Shown: one piece after another, positions 1 to 7,169 of the stretch
Numbering within the stretch: the stretch's first letter is position 1
Layout: each line of letters opens with the position of its first letter
DNA from: Myxococcales bacterium
GTDB lineage: Bacteria; Myxococcota_A; Bradymonadia; REDH01
DNA length: 27,558 nucleotides
Assembly (NCBI GenBank): GCA_020633625.1
Contig: JACKDJ010000043.1
Coordinates: 1 to 27,558, forward strand
Reading direction: 5' to 3'
The notes under the pieces: generated by a model
Told to the model about the DNA's origin: nothing
The model's input: only the letters and a program-made list of their open reading frames with translations
Databases searched by the model: none
Position numbers and translations under genes: made by a program

Positions 1-1
1 C

Positions 2-1462
2 CTGGCGCCGGCGTGCAGCACGAACTCGCCGAACCCTGGTGGCTCGGAGCCGGCACCTCGCGCGGCTGGCGCCGACCCTCGGGCGGCGGCATCCGGCGAG
101 GCCGGGGAGCAGGCTGGAGCCGGGGTCTCGGGGGGCCGGCCGGCGGCGCCAGACGAGCCGGCCACGGTGGAGGCGGTCGATGAGACGGACGGGTGGCGTC
201 CGTGCCGCACGTCGGTCGTCGACTCGGTTCGGGCCGCGCCGGTCGTCATCGCGGGCGAGCTCACGACAGTGGGTGAGCGCATCGACGGTGGCGCAGTGAC
301 GGCGGCGGTTCCGGGGCTCGCGGCCTCGTCGGCGGGGACCGGCCAGTGGGTGTGTCGCGGCGACGATCCGGCGGAGGTGGAGTTCCGCGCCCGACTGTTC
401 GGCGCGGACTTCGGGCCGCGCTGGACACTCGCTGCGACCTCGGACGGCCCGGAGCCGCCGCGTCCGCAGCCGATCAACCTGCTGGCAGAGGCGGTAGAGG
501 CGAGGTGGTCCGGGACGCTCGCCGACGCCGAGGCCGCGGTGAGCGCCCTGGAGGCCTGCGAGTCGCCGACGGGCGGCAGCCTGCGCTCGGGCGTGTTCAT
601 CTCGATGGTCATGGACCCAGACGGCGTGGACGCGCTCGCGCCGATCGAGTGGAGCGTCTTTCCAGAGGTGCGGCGCGCCGATGGCGCTGGCTATCGGATC
701 TCGGTCCACTGGCGCACGAAGCGCGGCGATCGGCTCGCGTCGTTCCTCGCCGTTCCGCGTGTTCGCGGGTGCCTCCCATTCAACGAGCTCGGGGAGGGGG
801 TGTTGGAGACGATGGCGGCGGTGCCCGCGACCCGCGTGGCCTTCGGCCCGCCGGGCGAGCCTGCGCGACCCCCGTCTTCGACGGACAACCTGACCTGGCG
901 GGCGACGTCCTATCTGCAGGCTCACGGCGCGGAGTTGGCTGCGTTCGCCGACTGGATCGCGATGGTGCAGCGGATCCAGCCATACACGCCAGGCGCCTGG
1001 TCGATCTCCGAGCCCGACATTCACGGCATCGTGACGCTTCAATACTCGTTTGGTCTTGGCGATGAGCAGCACTCCGTGACCTGGACCGTCGAGGCACGGA
1101 CCGGAGTGGTTACGCCTGTGAGCGACAACGCGGTACTCGCTCGCGCAGCGGGCCCACGCTACCGACCCGGCTTCGACGCTCGGGCAGCCTACGCGTTGCC
1201 ACCGACAGTACCTCCCACCGTGTTCGACGCAGCGGTGAATGCCAAGGCGAACGACATCCTCGCGTGCGCGCCGGCCGCCCACCGTGTCGCGCTGGACTAC
1301 CAGATCGGCTGGGACGGAGTGGTCGCGTACGCAGCGGTCGCTGAGGCAGACGTCGTCGTGTCGGACGCAGAACTGACCTGCATGCGACGCGTCCTGACCT
1401 CTCTCGGGCTCCCTCCGTTCTCGGGCGAGCGGATCAGCCGCATTACGACGTTCTCCCGCTGA
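2..1462 (+). CDS. Putative lipoprotein with AgmX/PglI-like C-terminal domain (5' partial)
   Basis: The frame stays open to the left edge, so the true start lies outside the window; the internal GTG at 167 is unlikely to be it. The first residues read L-A-P-A-C-S, which resembles the end of a lipoprotein signal peptide with the lipidated Cys at 14-16. About 50 low-complexity residues rich in Pro, Gly, Ala and Glu follow, a typical flexible tether. The roughly 430-residue body is unfamiliar. The last 80 residues (Cys, then hydrophobic beta strands, D-G-V-V, a second Cys, and L-P-P-F) resemble the AgmX/PglI C-terminal domain of myxobacterial proteins, a TonB-C-like fold. It is probably anchored in an envelope membrane; its function is unknown. 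It converges with the kinase gene, 44 bases apart. The lipobox is imperfect (Pro at -2) because the preceding signal sequence cannot be seen. Confidence 0.75.
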   Translation: MAPACSTNSPNPGGSEPAPRAAGADPRAAASGEAGEQAGAGVSGGRPAAPDEPATVEAVDETDGWRPCRTSVVDSVRAAPVVIAGELTTVGERIDGGAVTAAVPGLAASSAGTGQWVCRGDDPAEVEFRARLFGADFGPRWTLAATSDGPEPPRPQPINLLAEAVEARWSGTLADAEAAVSALEACESPTGGSLRSGVFISMVMDPDGVDALAPIEWSVFPEVRRADGAGYRISVHWRTKRGDRLASFLAVPRVRGCLPFNELGEGVLETMAAVPATRVAFGPPGEPARPPSSTDNLTWRATSYLQAHGAELAAFADWIAMVQRIQPYTPGAWSISEPDIHGIVTLQYSFGLGDEQHSVTWTVEARTGVVTPVSDNAVLARAAGPRYRPGFDARAAYALPPTVPPTVFDAAVNAKANDILACAPAAHRVALDYQIGWDGVVAYAAVAEADVVVSDAELTCMRRVLTSLGLPPFSGERISRITTFSR

Positions 1463-1506
1463 GCCGTCACGACGTTGATACCGTCAGTTCCTGCGAGTTC
1501 GCGCGC

Positions 1507-4500
1507 CTAGCGGCTCGATAGCCACACGTCGAGGGCTGCCCTGGCTTCAACACACGCGCTGCCGAGCGCGCTGATCGCCGCGGCGTCCGGGAGTCTCCCG
1601 TCGCGGGCCCCGGCCTCGATCGGCTCACACAGCACGGCGAGGTGAAGCGCGCCGATGTTTGCTGCTGCGCCGCGGAGCTTGTGCGCCGCATGCTCCAGCT
1701 CGGTGAGGTCTTCGGATGCCGCAGCGCGCTCGGCCCGCGCAACGAGCTCGCTGGCACTTACGCCAAACGACCGGACGAGATCGCCGACGACGTCGACCCG
1801 CGTGGCATCCCCGAGGCGCTCGAGTGAGTCGAGCCGACCAAGGTCGAGCGTCGGCGCCCGGACGAACGCTGGCGGGACGTGGTCGAGCGCGCCCGGGCGC
1901 GCGGTGAGGGTGGCCGAAGCCACTTCGGCCACTACACCGCTGCTCGCCGGCGTCTCGACGACGTCGCGTGTGCGTAGGAAGTGGGCGGCGCGCCGCAGCG
2001 AGGCCTTGAGCTCATCGGCACGGATCGGCTTCGGGAGATAGGCGTCCATCCCAGCTTCCAAACAGCGCTCCCGATCACCCGACATCGTGTTTGCTGTCAC
2101 GGCGATGATGTAGGGCCGAGCCTCGTGCGAGAAGCGTGTGTGGAGCTGCCGCGTCGCTTCGAGCCCGTCCATCTGCGGCATCTGAACATCCATCAGGACG
2201 ACGTCGTACGGCTGCCTCCCTACGGCTCGCAGCACCTCACGTCCGTCGCCGACGGTGTCGCACCGATAGCCGAGGCGCTGAAGCATGTAGCCGATCAGCT
2301 TCTGGTTCACGGGATTGTCTTCCGCGACCAAAATCCGGAGCGGTGTCGAGGTCGCGAATCGCTGGTCGAACACAACCGTCCCGGTTCGCGTCCGACCAAA
2401 GCCGGCGAAGTCGTCGTCCCCGTCTGCCGGGTGGGTGGGGAGTGTGAACCAGAAGGTCGACCCCGCACCGAGCTCCGACGACACGCCGACCGTGCCGCCC
2501 ATCGCTTCGGCGAGGCGGCGGCAGATCGCGAGGCCGAGCCCGGTGCCGCCGAAGTGCCGCGTCGTCGAGGCGTCGACCTGGCTGAACGGCAGAAACAGGC
2601 GCTCGATGCGGTCAGCCGGGATCCCGATGCCGGTGTCCGTGACCTCGAACCGAAGGACCGTCGCGTCATCGACCTCCGCCGCAGACTCGAGGGACACGCG
2701 GACCGCGATCGCTCCCTCCGGGGTAAACTTCACCGCGTTCGCGATGAGGTTGACCAGGATCTGACGGACGCGCGTCGGGTCGCCGATCACCGTCGCCGGG
2801 ACCGAAGCGTCGACCGAGAACGAGACGCGGAGCCGCTTCTCGTCGCCGGTGCCCGTGACGAGCGCGATGGACTCCTCGACGCACGTCGCAAGGTGGAACG
2901 GGGTCGACTCGAAGTCGAGCTTGCCGGACTCGATCTTCGAGAAGTCGAGCAGGTCGTTGATGAGCGAGAGCAGCGCGTCGCTGCCGTCGCGAATCGTCCG
3001 GGCGTAGTCGAGCTGTTCGGGCGTGAGCGCTGTCTCCAGCAGCAGCGACGTCATGCCCACGATGGCGTTGAGCGGCGTTCGAATCTCGTGGCTGACGATG
3101 GCCAGGAACTGCGACTTCGCGCGGTCCGCCGCCTCGGCCGCGTTCTTCGCCTCCTCCAGGTCGGCAGTGCGGCGGCGCACGAGCGACTCCAGGCGCGCGT
3201 AGCCGCGGGCGTTGTGGATGGAGATCGCAAACTGGGCGGCCAACAGGCGAAGGAATTGGACTCTCCGGGCCGAGAAGGCGCCAGCAGCGATGGTGTGCAC
3301 GAGCACGAGCACGCCGACGACCGCCCCCTGGTGCTCGAGCCGCAGCGCGAGCGCCGACCGCACACCGTGGCGTCTCGCGCACGGACTGTCCGCGGTGCGG
3401 GGGTCGGTGACCGCGTCGTCGATCAAAACGGGTTCACGCTCAGAGAGCCCGAGCTCGATCAACGACACGGGGAACCGCGGATCGGTTGCCGGCAGGGCCG
3501 GGTCGAACACCGTGGTCTCCTCACCCACGCGTCGCGTCGCCTCCACACACAGGCCGCGCCGATGCTCGATCGCGACGACCGCGAGCTCCGCGCCGGCCGA
3601 CTCCATCACCGTGGCGAGCAGCCGGTCCAGCAGCCGCGGCATCGAGATCTCCGACGAGATCGCCTGGCTAGCGGTCAGGATCGACAGCACATCGAGCGTG
3701 TCGCCAAAGTGCTCTCGGCTCTCGGACCGAACCATCGGCCGAGCCTCGCTCAGGCTCACCCCAGAGCTCCGCGTCGGCGGGCGGCCCGGCTCGAGTACGA
3801 CGCCGACGTCGCGCGCGGCGGCCTCGAGTGCTGCCAGCGCAGCGGCGGCCGTTGGGTAGCGCTCGTCGGGAGACTTCTCGAGGAGACGCTTCAGCACCGC
3901 GGTCATGGGCTGGGGGAGCGCGGCCGGCGCGACCGGGAACAGCGGGCGCGCCGCGAGGTGCGCGTGCACCACCGCCGCGTCGTCTCCCTCGAACGGCGGC
4001 CGACCAACGAGCGCGGCGAACGCGGTGGCACCCAGGCTGTACAGGTCCGACCGGGCATCGACCTGCCAGTTCGTCCGTCCGGACTGCTCCGGCGATAGGT
4101 AAGCTGGAACCCCAACGGGTGCGTCGCTCGCGCCGACCGGATCCGACGCGTGAAATGCCGCAGCCAGCTCGCCGAGTCGGCCGCGCCCCGTGTGAAGATC
4201 CACCCAGACTGCCGCGGGCTGCACACCGCCGTGGACCCAACCCGCCGCATGCAGCGCGACGAGGCCGCGGCACGCGTCCGCGACGACGCGCAGCGCCGCC
4301 GGAAGCGGCAGTGGGAGCTCGATTGCGGTGAGCGGACGCCCCGCATCGGTGGGGTACAGCGCCACCAGGCCGAACTGTGTTTCCTCGAGCTCGTCAGCGG
4401 TGAGCAGGTGTGGCGATCCGATCGAGGTCATCACCTCGTGCTCGCGCCGCAGCTCGACGCGAGCGCGCTCGTCAGATGCCACGCGCGCCAACACCGCGCG

Positions 4501-4617
4501 ACCGGATTGAGTCGCGCGATACGCGGCGGCGGTCGTGCTGTCGGCGACGAGCTCGATGAGGCGCAGTGCCGTCAAGAGGTGCGCTCCGGGCCTCGTAGTC
4601 TCCGCGCGCGACGCCAT
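1507..4617 (-). CDS. Hybrid sensor histidine kinase: pseudokinase-GAF-HisKA-HATPase-REC-Hpt
   Basis: A 1036-residue cytoplasmic phosphorelay protein with no membrane segment. In order: a Ser/Thr-kinase-like domain (about 16-271), a GAF domain (about 305-470), a short coiled coil (475-500), HisKA with SHEIRTPLNA (His510), HATPase with N box (about 627), DTGIGIP (661) and GGTGLGLAI (690), a receiver with acceptor Asp810 and Lys863, and an Hpt domain with His979. The kinase-like domain keeps the SPEQ and D-A-R-S-D-L-Y-S-L-G motifs, but HRD-K-N has become H-G-G-V-Q-P-A-A and DFG has become G-E-L, so it looks catalytically dead. Large myxobacterial and cyanobacterial relatives carry an AAA-type ATPase region between kinase and GAF; here only about 35 residues join them. 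ATG at 4617 is chosen because the frame upstream runs into the divergent lipoprotein gene; its ribosome site is weak. No DNA-binding output is present, so phosphate probably leaves through Hpt to a separate regulator. Confidence 0.92.
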   Translation of the reverse strand: MASRAETTRPGAHLLTALRLIELVADSTTAAAYRATQSGRAVLARVASDERARVELRREHEVMTSIGSPHLLTADELEETQFGLVALYPTDAGRPLTAIELPLPLPAALRVVADACRGLVALHAAGWVHGGVQPAAVWVDLHTGRGRLGELAAAFHASDPVGASDAPVGVPAYLSPEQSGRTNWQVDARSDLYSLGATAFAALVGRPPFEGDDAAVVHAHLAARPLFPVAPAALPQPMTAVLKRLLEKSPDERYPTAAAALAALEAAARDVGVVLEPGRPPTRSSGVSLSEARPMVRSESREHFGDTLDVLSILTASQAISSEISMPRLLDRLLATVMESAGAELAVVAIEHRRGLCVEATRRVGEETTVFDPALPATDPRFPVSLIELGLSEREPVLIDDAVTDPRTADSPCARRHGVRSALALRLEHQGAVVGVLVLVHTIAAGAFSARRVQFLRLLAAQFAISIHNARGYARLESLVRRRTADLEEAKNAAEAADRAKSQFLAIVSHEIRTPLNAIVGMTSLLLETALTPEQLDYARTIRDGSDALLSLINDLLDFSKIESGKLDFESTPFHLATCVEESIALVTGTGDEKRLRVSFSVDASVPATVIGDPTRVRQILVNLIANAVKFTPEGAIAVRVSLESAAEVDDATVLRFEVTDTGIGIPADRIERLFLPFSQVDASTTRHFGGTGLGLAICRRLAEAMGGTVGVSSELGAGSTFWFTLPTHPADGDDDFAGFGRTRTGTVVFDQRFATSTPLRILVAEDNPVNQKLIGYMLQRLGYRCDTVGDGREVLRAVGRQPYDVVLMDVQMPQMDGLEATRQLHTRFSHEARPYIIAVTANTMSGDRERCLEAGMDAYLPKPIRADELKASLRRAAHFLRTRDVVETPASSGVVAEVASATLTARPGALDHVPPAFVRAPTLDLGRLDSLERLGDATRVDVVGDLVRSFGVSASELVARAERAAASEDLTELEHAAHKLRGAAANIGALHLAVLCEPIEAGARDGRLPDAAAISALGSACVEARAALDVWLSSR

Positions 4618-4687
4618 CCGAGCGGTGAATACCCACCGAGGGAGCGGCGTCTGGCTCCTGTTCCCGTTGTCCCACCGAGGTACTCCG

Positions 4688-5050
4688 ATGTCCAGAACTC
4701 GTGCGCAGATCGCGAACCTCGCGGCCGCCGCGGCGATCGCGACTTCCACCGCTGGCTGCTTCTTCCTCGACGAGCAGTCACACCACTCCGACATCCGCGG
4801 CTACACCGACTGCGGCGACTTCCTCGGCGGCGTCGAGTGTGCACCCGGCCAGTACTGCGCCGACCCGGGCTGGTCCGAGTGCGACGTGGGCTGCCTGTCC
4901 GACGTGAACTGCGCCTCGAACCAGGTGTGCGTGAAGCAGGGAGTGCAGGTTGGCTACTGCGACAACGTCCGGGCCGTTTCGCGCGGCGGGCTCACCGTCG
5001 CCGACGGCTCGGGCGACGGCTCGGGCGACGGCTCGGGCTCGGTCCGCTGA
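4688..5050 (+). CDS. Small cysteine-rich lipoprotein
   Basis: A 120-residue protein that starts at ATG 4688 rather than at the longer in-frame start at 4535, because a signal peptide begins here: basic MSRTR, an Ala-rich core, then lipobox S-T-A-G-C with lipidated Cys24. The mature part has eight cysteines (42, 51, 57, 65, 69, 75, 81, 91), spaced like the small disulfide-rich repeats common in myxobacterial surface lipoproteins (for example G-x-Y-C and N-x-V-C-V). Four disulfides are likely. The C-terminus is a Ser-Gly-Asp repeat encoded by a 12-base tandem repeat. The protein is probably exposed in the periplasm or at the outer membrane. Its function cannot be assigned. It is divergent from the hybrid kinase across 70 bases and could be part of what that kinase senses or controls, but nothing in the sequence proves this. 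Confidence 0.82.
   Translation: MSRTRAQIANLAAAAAIATSTAGCFFLDEQSHHSDIRGYTDCGDFLGGVECAPGQYCADPGWSECDVGCLSDVNCASNQVCVKQGVQVGYCDNVRAVSRGGLTVADGSGDGSGDGSGSVR
5003..5038 (+). repeat. Three exact tandem copies of GACGGCTCGGGC
   Basis: Three perfect 12-base units lie in frame at the 3' end of the Cys-rich lipoprotein and encode D-G-S-G three times. The unit is a multiple of three, so copy-number change would lengthen or shorten the tail without a frameshift. Confidence 0.9.
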
Positions 5051-5059
5051 CCCGACGCT

Positions 5060-5089
5060 GCGGCGCTCGCGCCGCGGCGCCACGGCGCC
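5060..5089. terminator. Two tandem GC hairpins between convergent genes
   Basis: The 59-base gap between the convergent lipoprotein and radical SAM stops holds two small inverted repeats. 5060-5075 pairs GCGGCG with CGCCGC around a CTCG loop. 5076-5089 is a GGCGCC repeat that folds on itself. There is no T tract, so this is at best a bidirectional, non-canonical terminator; high GC alone could also produce it. Confidence 0.35.
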
Positions 5090-5109
5090 TCGTTCGGCCC
5101 GTCGCCAGC

Positions 5110-6147
5110 CTAGAGAAGTTCGAGCTGCGCCGTCGGGCGACGAAACGTTGCGCGCGCCGGCGCTCCGACCCCGAGCGTCGCCTCGTCGCCGGTCGCAAGC
5201 CCGAGCCGCGCACACGTCGAGTCGAACAAAGCGGCCGTCGCCGCCCAGCGCGCGCCGGCTCCGACGAACCGCGCGCCGAAGCCAGCGGTCGTCAGCTCTC
5301 CGCTGCGCGCGTCGCGGATCCCGGCCAAGATGCGGTCGCAGCGGAGCGGTAGCCGCTCGCGGACCCGCTCCTCGAAGACCGCGTCGACGGGTGGCGCGAG
5401 ACGAACCAGGCTCCGGAACGCGCTCGTAGCGCCGGCGTCGCGAGCGAGCCGAAGGACCTCCGGCGCCTGATCGTCGTTGAGCCCGGGGATGATCGGGGCG
5501 ACCGCGACCCCGACGGAGATGCCTGCCGCCACGAGCGACTCGATCGTCTTGAACCGAACTGCCGGGGTCGGGGCACCCGGCTCGATCGCGCGGGCATGCT
5601 CTGCGTTGCTGAACGCGAGACTGACGAACACGTGCGCGTCGGCGACCTCGGCTAGGGCGGCGATCACATCGATGTCGCGCCGAACGAGCGCCGACTTCGT
5701 GATGATCCCGACGGGGTTGCGGTGCTCGAGACACACCTCGAGACAGCTACGAGTGAGTCCGTACGACGCCTCGAGCGGCTGGTAGCAGTCGGTGTTGCCC
5801 GAGAAGACGATGCGCTCGCCGCTCCACGTCCGCTTCCCGAACGTCCGGCGCAGCGCGTCTGCCGCGTTCGTCTTGACGATGATCTTGCTGTCGAAGTCGG
5901 TCCCGGCGCCCAGGTCCCAGTACTGATGGGTTGGGCGCGCGTAGCAGTAGGCGCACGCGTGCTGACACCCGCGGTACGGGTTTAGGGAGAAGCGGAATCC
6001 GAGATCGGGGCTCCGGTTCTCCGACAGGATCTCGCGCGCCTCTTCGAGGTAGACGCGCGGCTGCACCGGCGGTGGCGGCGCGTCGATCCATTCGGAGTGA
6101 GCGCTGCGCCACGGGTTCGGCGGGTTCGACTCTGCGCGGAGGGCCAT
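5110..6147 (-). CDS. Radical SAM protein, PA0069/Rv2578c type
   Basis: A 345-residue protein. It carries the radical SAM [4Fe-4S] motif C-Q-H-A-C-A-Y-C (Cys61, Cys65, Cys68) preceded by N-P-Y-R-G, the hallmark of the PA0069 family. The following segments I-V-K-T-N, F-S-G-N-T-D-C-Y-Q-P, G-I-I-T-K-S and P-I-I-P-G-L-N-D also fit that family. It should cleave S-adenosylmethionine reductively to a 5'-deoxyadenosyl radical; the substrate is not known. Relatives include spore photoproduct lyase-like proteins, but DNA repair is not demonstrated for this group. ATG 6147 is chosen because the longer frame, up to 6276, would run through a strong hairpin and into the tRNA-Ala gene. A GAGGA-like element lies rather far upstream (about 6167-6172), so translation initiation may be weak. 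No obvious partner gene adjoins it. Confidence 0.88.
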   Translation of the reverse strand: MALRAESNPPNPWRSAHSEWIDAPPPPVQPRVYLEEAREILSENRSPDLGFRFSLNPYRGCQHACAYCYARPTHQYWDLGAGTDFDSKIIVKTNAADALRRTFGKRTWSGERIVFSGNTDCYQPLEASYGLTRSCLEVCLEHRNPVGIITKSALVRRDIDVIAALAEVADAHVFVSLAFSNAEHARAIEPGAPTPAVRFKTIESLVAAGISVGVAVAPIIPGLNDDQAPEVLRLARDAGATSAFRSLVRLAPPVDAVFEERVRERLPLRCDRILAGIRDARSGELTTAGFGARFVGAGARWAATAALFDSTCARLGLATGDEATLGVGAPARATFRRPTAQLELL

Positions 6148-6184
6148 CGGCTCGTCGGGTGCGATTCCTCGGAGCGTAAACGCA

Positions 6185-6218
6185 GCGCGCCGCCTGAACA
6201 AGTGTTCAGGCGGCGCGC
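6185..6218 (-). terminator. Perfect 16-bp hairpin downstream of tRNA-Ala
   Basis: Arms 6185-6200 and 6203-6218 are exact reverse complements, with only AG between them, giving a long GC-rich stem whose tip is A/T-rich. It begins 23 bases after the tRNA 3' end and precedes the radical SAM gene. On the minus strand it is followed by T-G-C-G-T-T-T-A, a poor but present T-rich stretch. A terminator or processing stem for the tRNA transcript is the simplest reading. The dyad TGAACA-AG-TGTTCA at its centre could also bind a regulator. Confidence 0.6.
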
Positions 6219-6240
6219 TTCTCTCGTTGGAGACCCTGAG

Positions 6241-6313
<73 letters not shown>

Positions 6314-6350
6314 AGGGGACGCGGAAAATGCCCGATCGGTGGGCGCCCTG

Positions 6351-7169
6351 TCAAGAAGAAAAGTCCTCCGCAGCCGGGCCTCCGTGCGGCTCCTCGCTCG
6401 CCCCGTACAGCGCTTCGCGTACCGACGCGTCGAGCTCCGGGTGCTTCGCGCGAAGAGCCGCCACGAGCTCGCCGACCTCGCGTCGCTTCGAGCGCGGGTA
6501 GCTGTCACAGACGGGGCAGTCCACGACCGGGACGCGGTGCGCCTGAGCCCACGCGATCGCCTTCGCCTCTTCGACCAGGATCAGCGGCCGTATCGTCGAG
6601 ACGCCCGTCACCTCGCTCGGCGTCAGCGCCTTTAGCGGGTCGAGGCGACGACCGTAGAACAGGTTCAGGAAAAACGTCTCGATCGCGTCGTCGAGGTGGT
6701 GGCCGAGGGCGAGGTGCGTCACGCCCTCATCGAGGCACCACTGCAGCAGGATCCCGCGTCGCATCCGGCTGCACAGCGCGCACGGAATGTCGGTCGGGCC
6801 GAGCTTCGAGCTGACGACCGACCATGTGTCGCGCGAGACGATCTCGCAGTCGATGCCGAGCTGCCGGAGCGCGGCGTCGAACTCGTCACGCCGAAACCCT
6901 GGCTGGCGCTGGTCCAGGTGGACCGCGCGCAGCTCGAACTCGAGGTCCGTGCGACGCTGAAGCGCGCGGAGCGCGGAGTAGAGTAGCAGCGAGTCCTTGC
7001 CGCCGGAGATCCCCACCGCTACGCGGGCGCCGCGGGGCAGCAGCTCGAACCGCCGAACGGCGAGCTCGACGGAACGCATCACCGCCCGGCTCGGCGGAGC
7101 GCCGAAATCGCCGCCCGCTCCGGGCCCCCCGCGTGGCGGTCGCGTGTCTGCATTGGGCGGCGTTGTCAC
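6351..7169 (-). CDS. ttcA: tRNA 2-thiocytidine(32) synthetase TtcA
   Basis: A 272-residue ATP-dependent tRNA thiolase of the PP-loop family; it converts cytidine 32 of certain tRNAs to 2-thiocytidine. The PP-loop S-G-G-K-D-S is at 55-60. Two Cys pairs, P-C-A-L-C-S-R (Cys130, Cys133) and D-C-P-V-C-D (Cys218, Cys221), match the TtcA [4Fe-4S] site, where three Cys hold the cluster. A-L-G-H-H-x-D-D and N-L-F-Y-G follow the family pattern. GTG 7169 is preferred: it overlaps the thioesterase stop as GTGA and has GGAG five bases upstream. ATG 7079 would give 242 residues and drop a Pro/Gly-rich leader. The frame stays open further upstream, but that part lies antisense in codon content and belongs to the thioesterase gene. 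Slightly shorter than E. coli TtcA (311). Confidence 0.93.
   Translation of the reverse strand: MTTPPNADTRPPRGGPGAGGDFGAPPSRAVMRSVELAVRRFELLPRGARVAVGISGGKDSLLLYSALRALQRRTDLEFELRAVHLDQRQPGFRRDEFDAALRQLGIDCEIVSRDTWSVVSSKLGPTDIPCALCSRMRRGILLQWCLDEGVTHLALGHHLDDAIETFFLNLFYGRRLDPLKALTPSEVTGVSTIRPLILVEEAKAIAWAQAHRVPVVDCPVCDSYPRSKRREVGELVAALRAKHPELDASVREALYGASEEPHGGPAAEDFSS

Noticed and set aside
1463..1506. Terminator between the convergent first lipoprotein and kinase genes
   Set aside because: No inverted repeat of useful length is visible in these 44 bases.
1981..4098. 705-residue open frame on the plus strand opposite the hybrid kinase
   Set aside because: It is antisense to a gene with clear domain motifs; its product is Arg/Glu/Asp-rich without known motifs, as expected from GC-rich antisense frames.
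4650..4687. Sigma54-type promoter (TGGC...TTG) before the Cys-rich lipoprotein
   Set aside because: The spacing between TGGC and TTG is four bases too long for a -24/-12 promoter.
4618..4794. 59-codon N-terminal extension of the hybrid kinase
   Set aside because: It would overlap the start and signal peptide of the divergent lipoprotein and shows no conserved motif.
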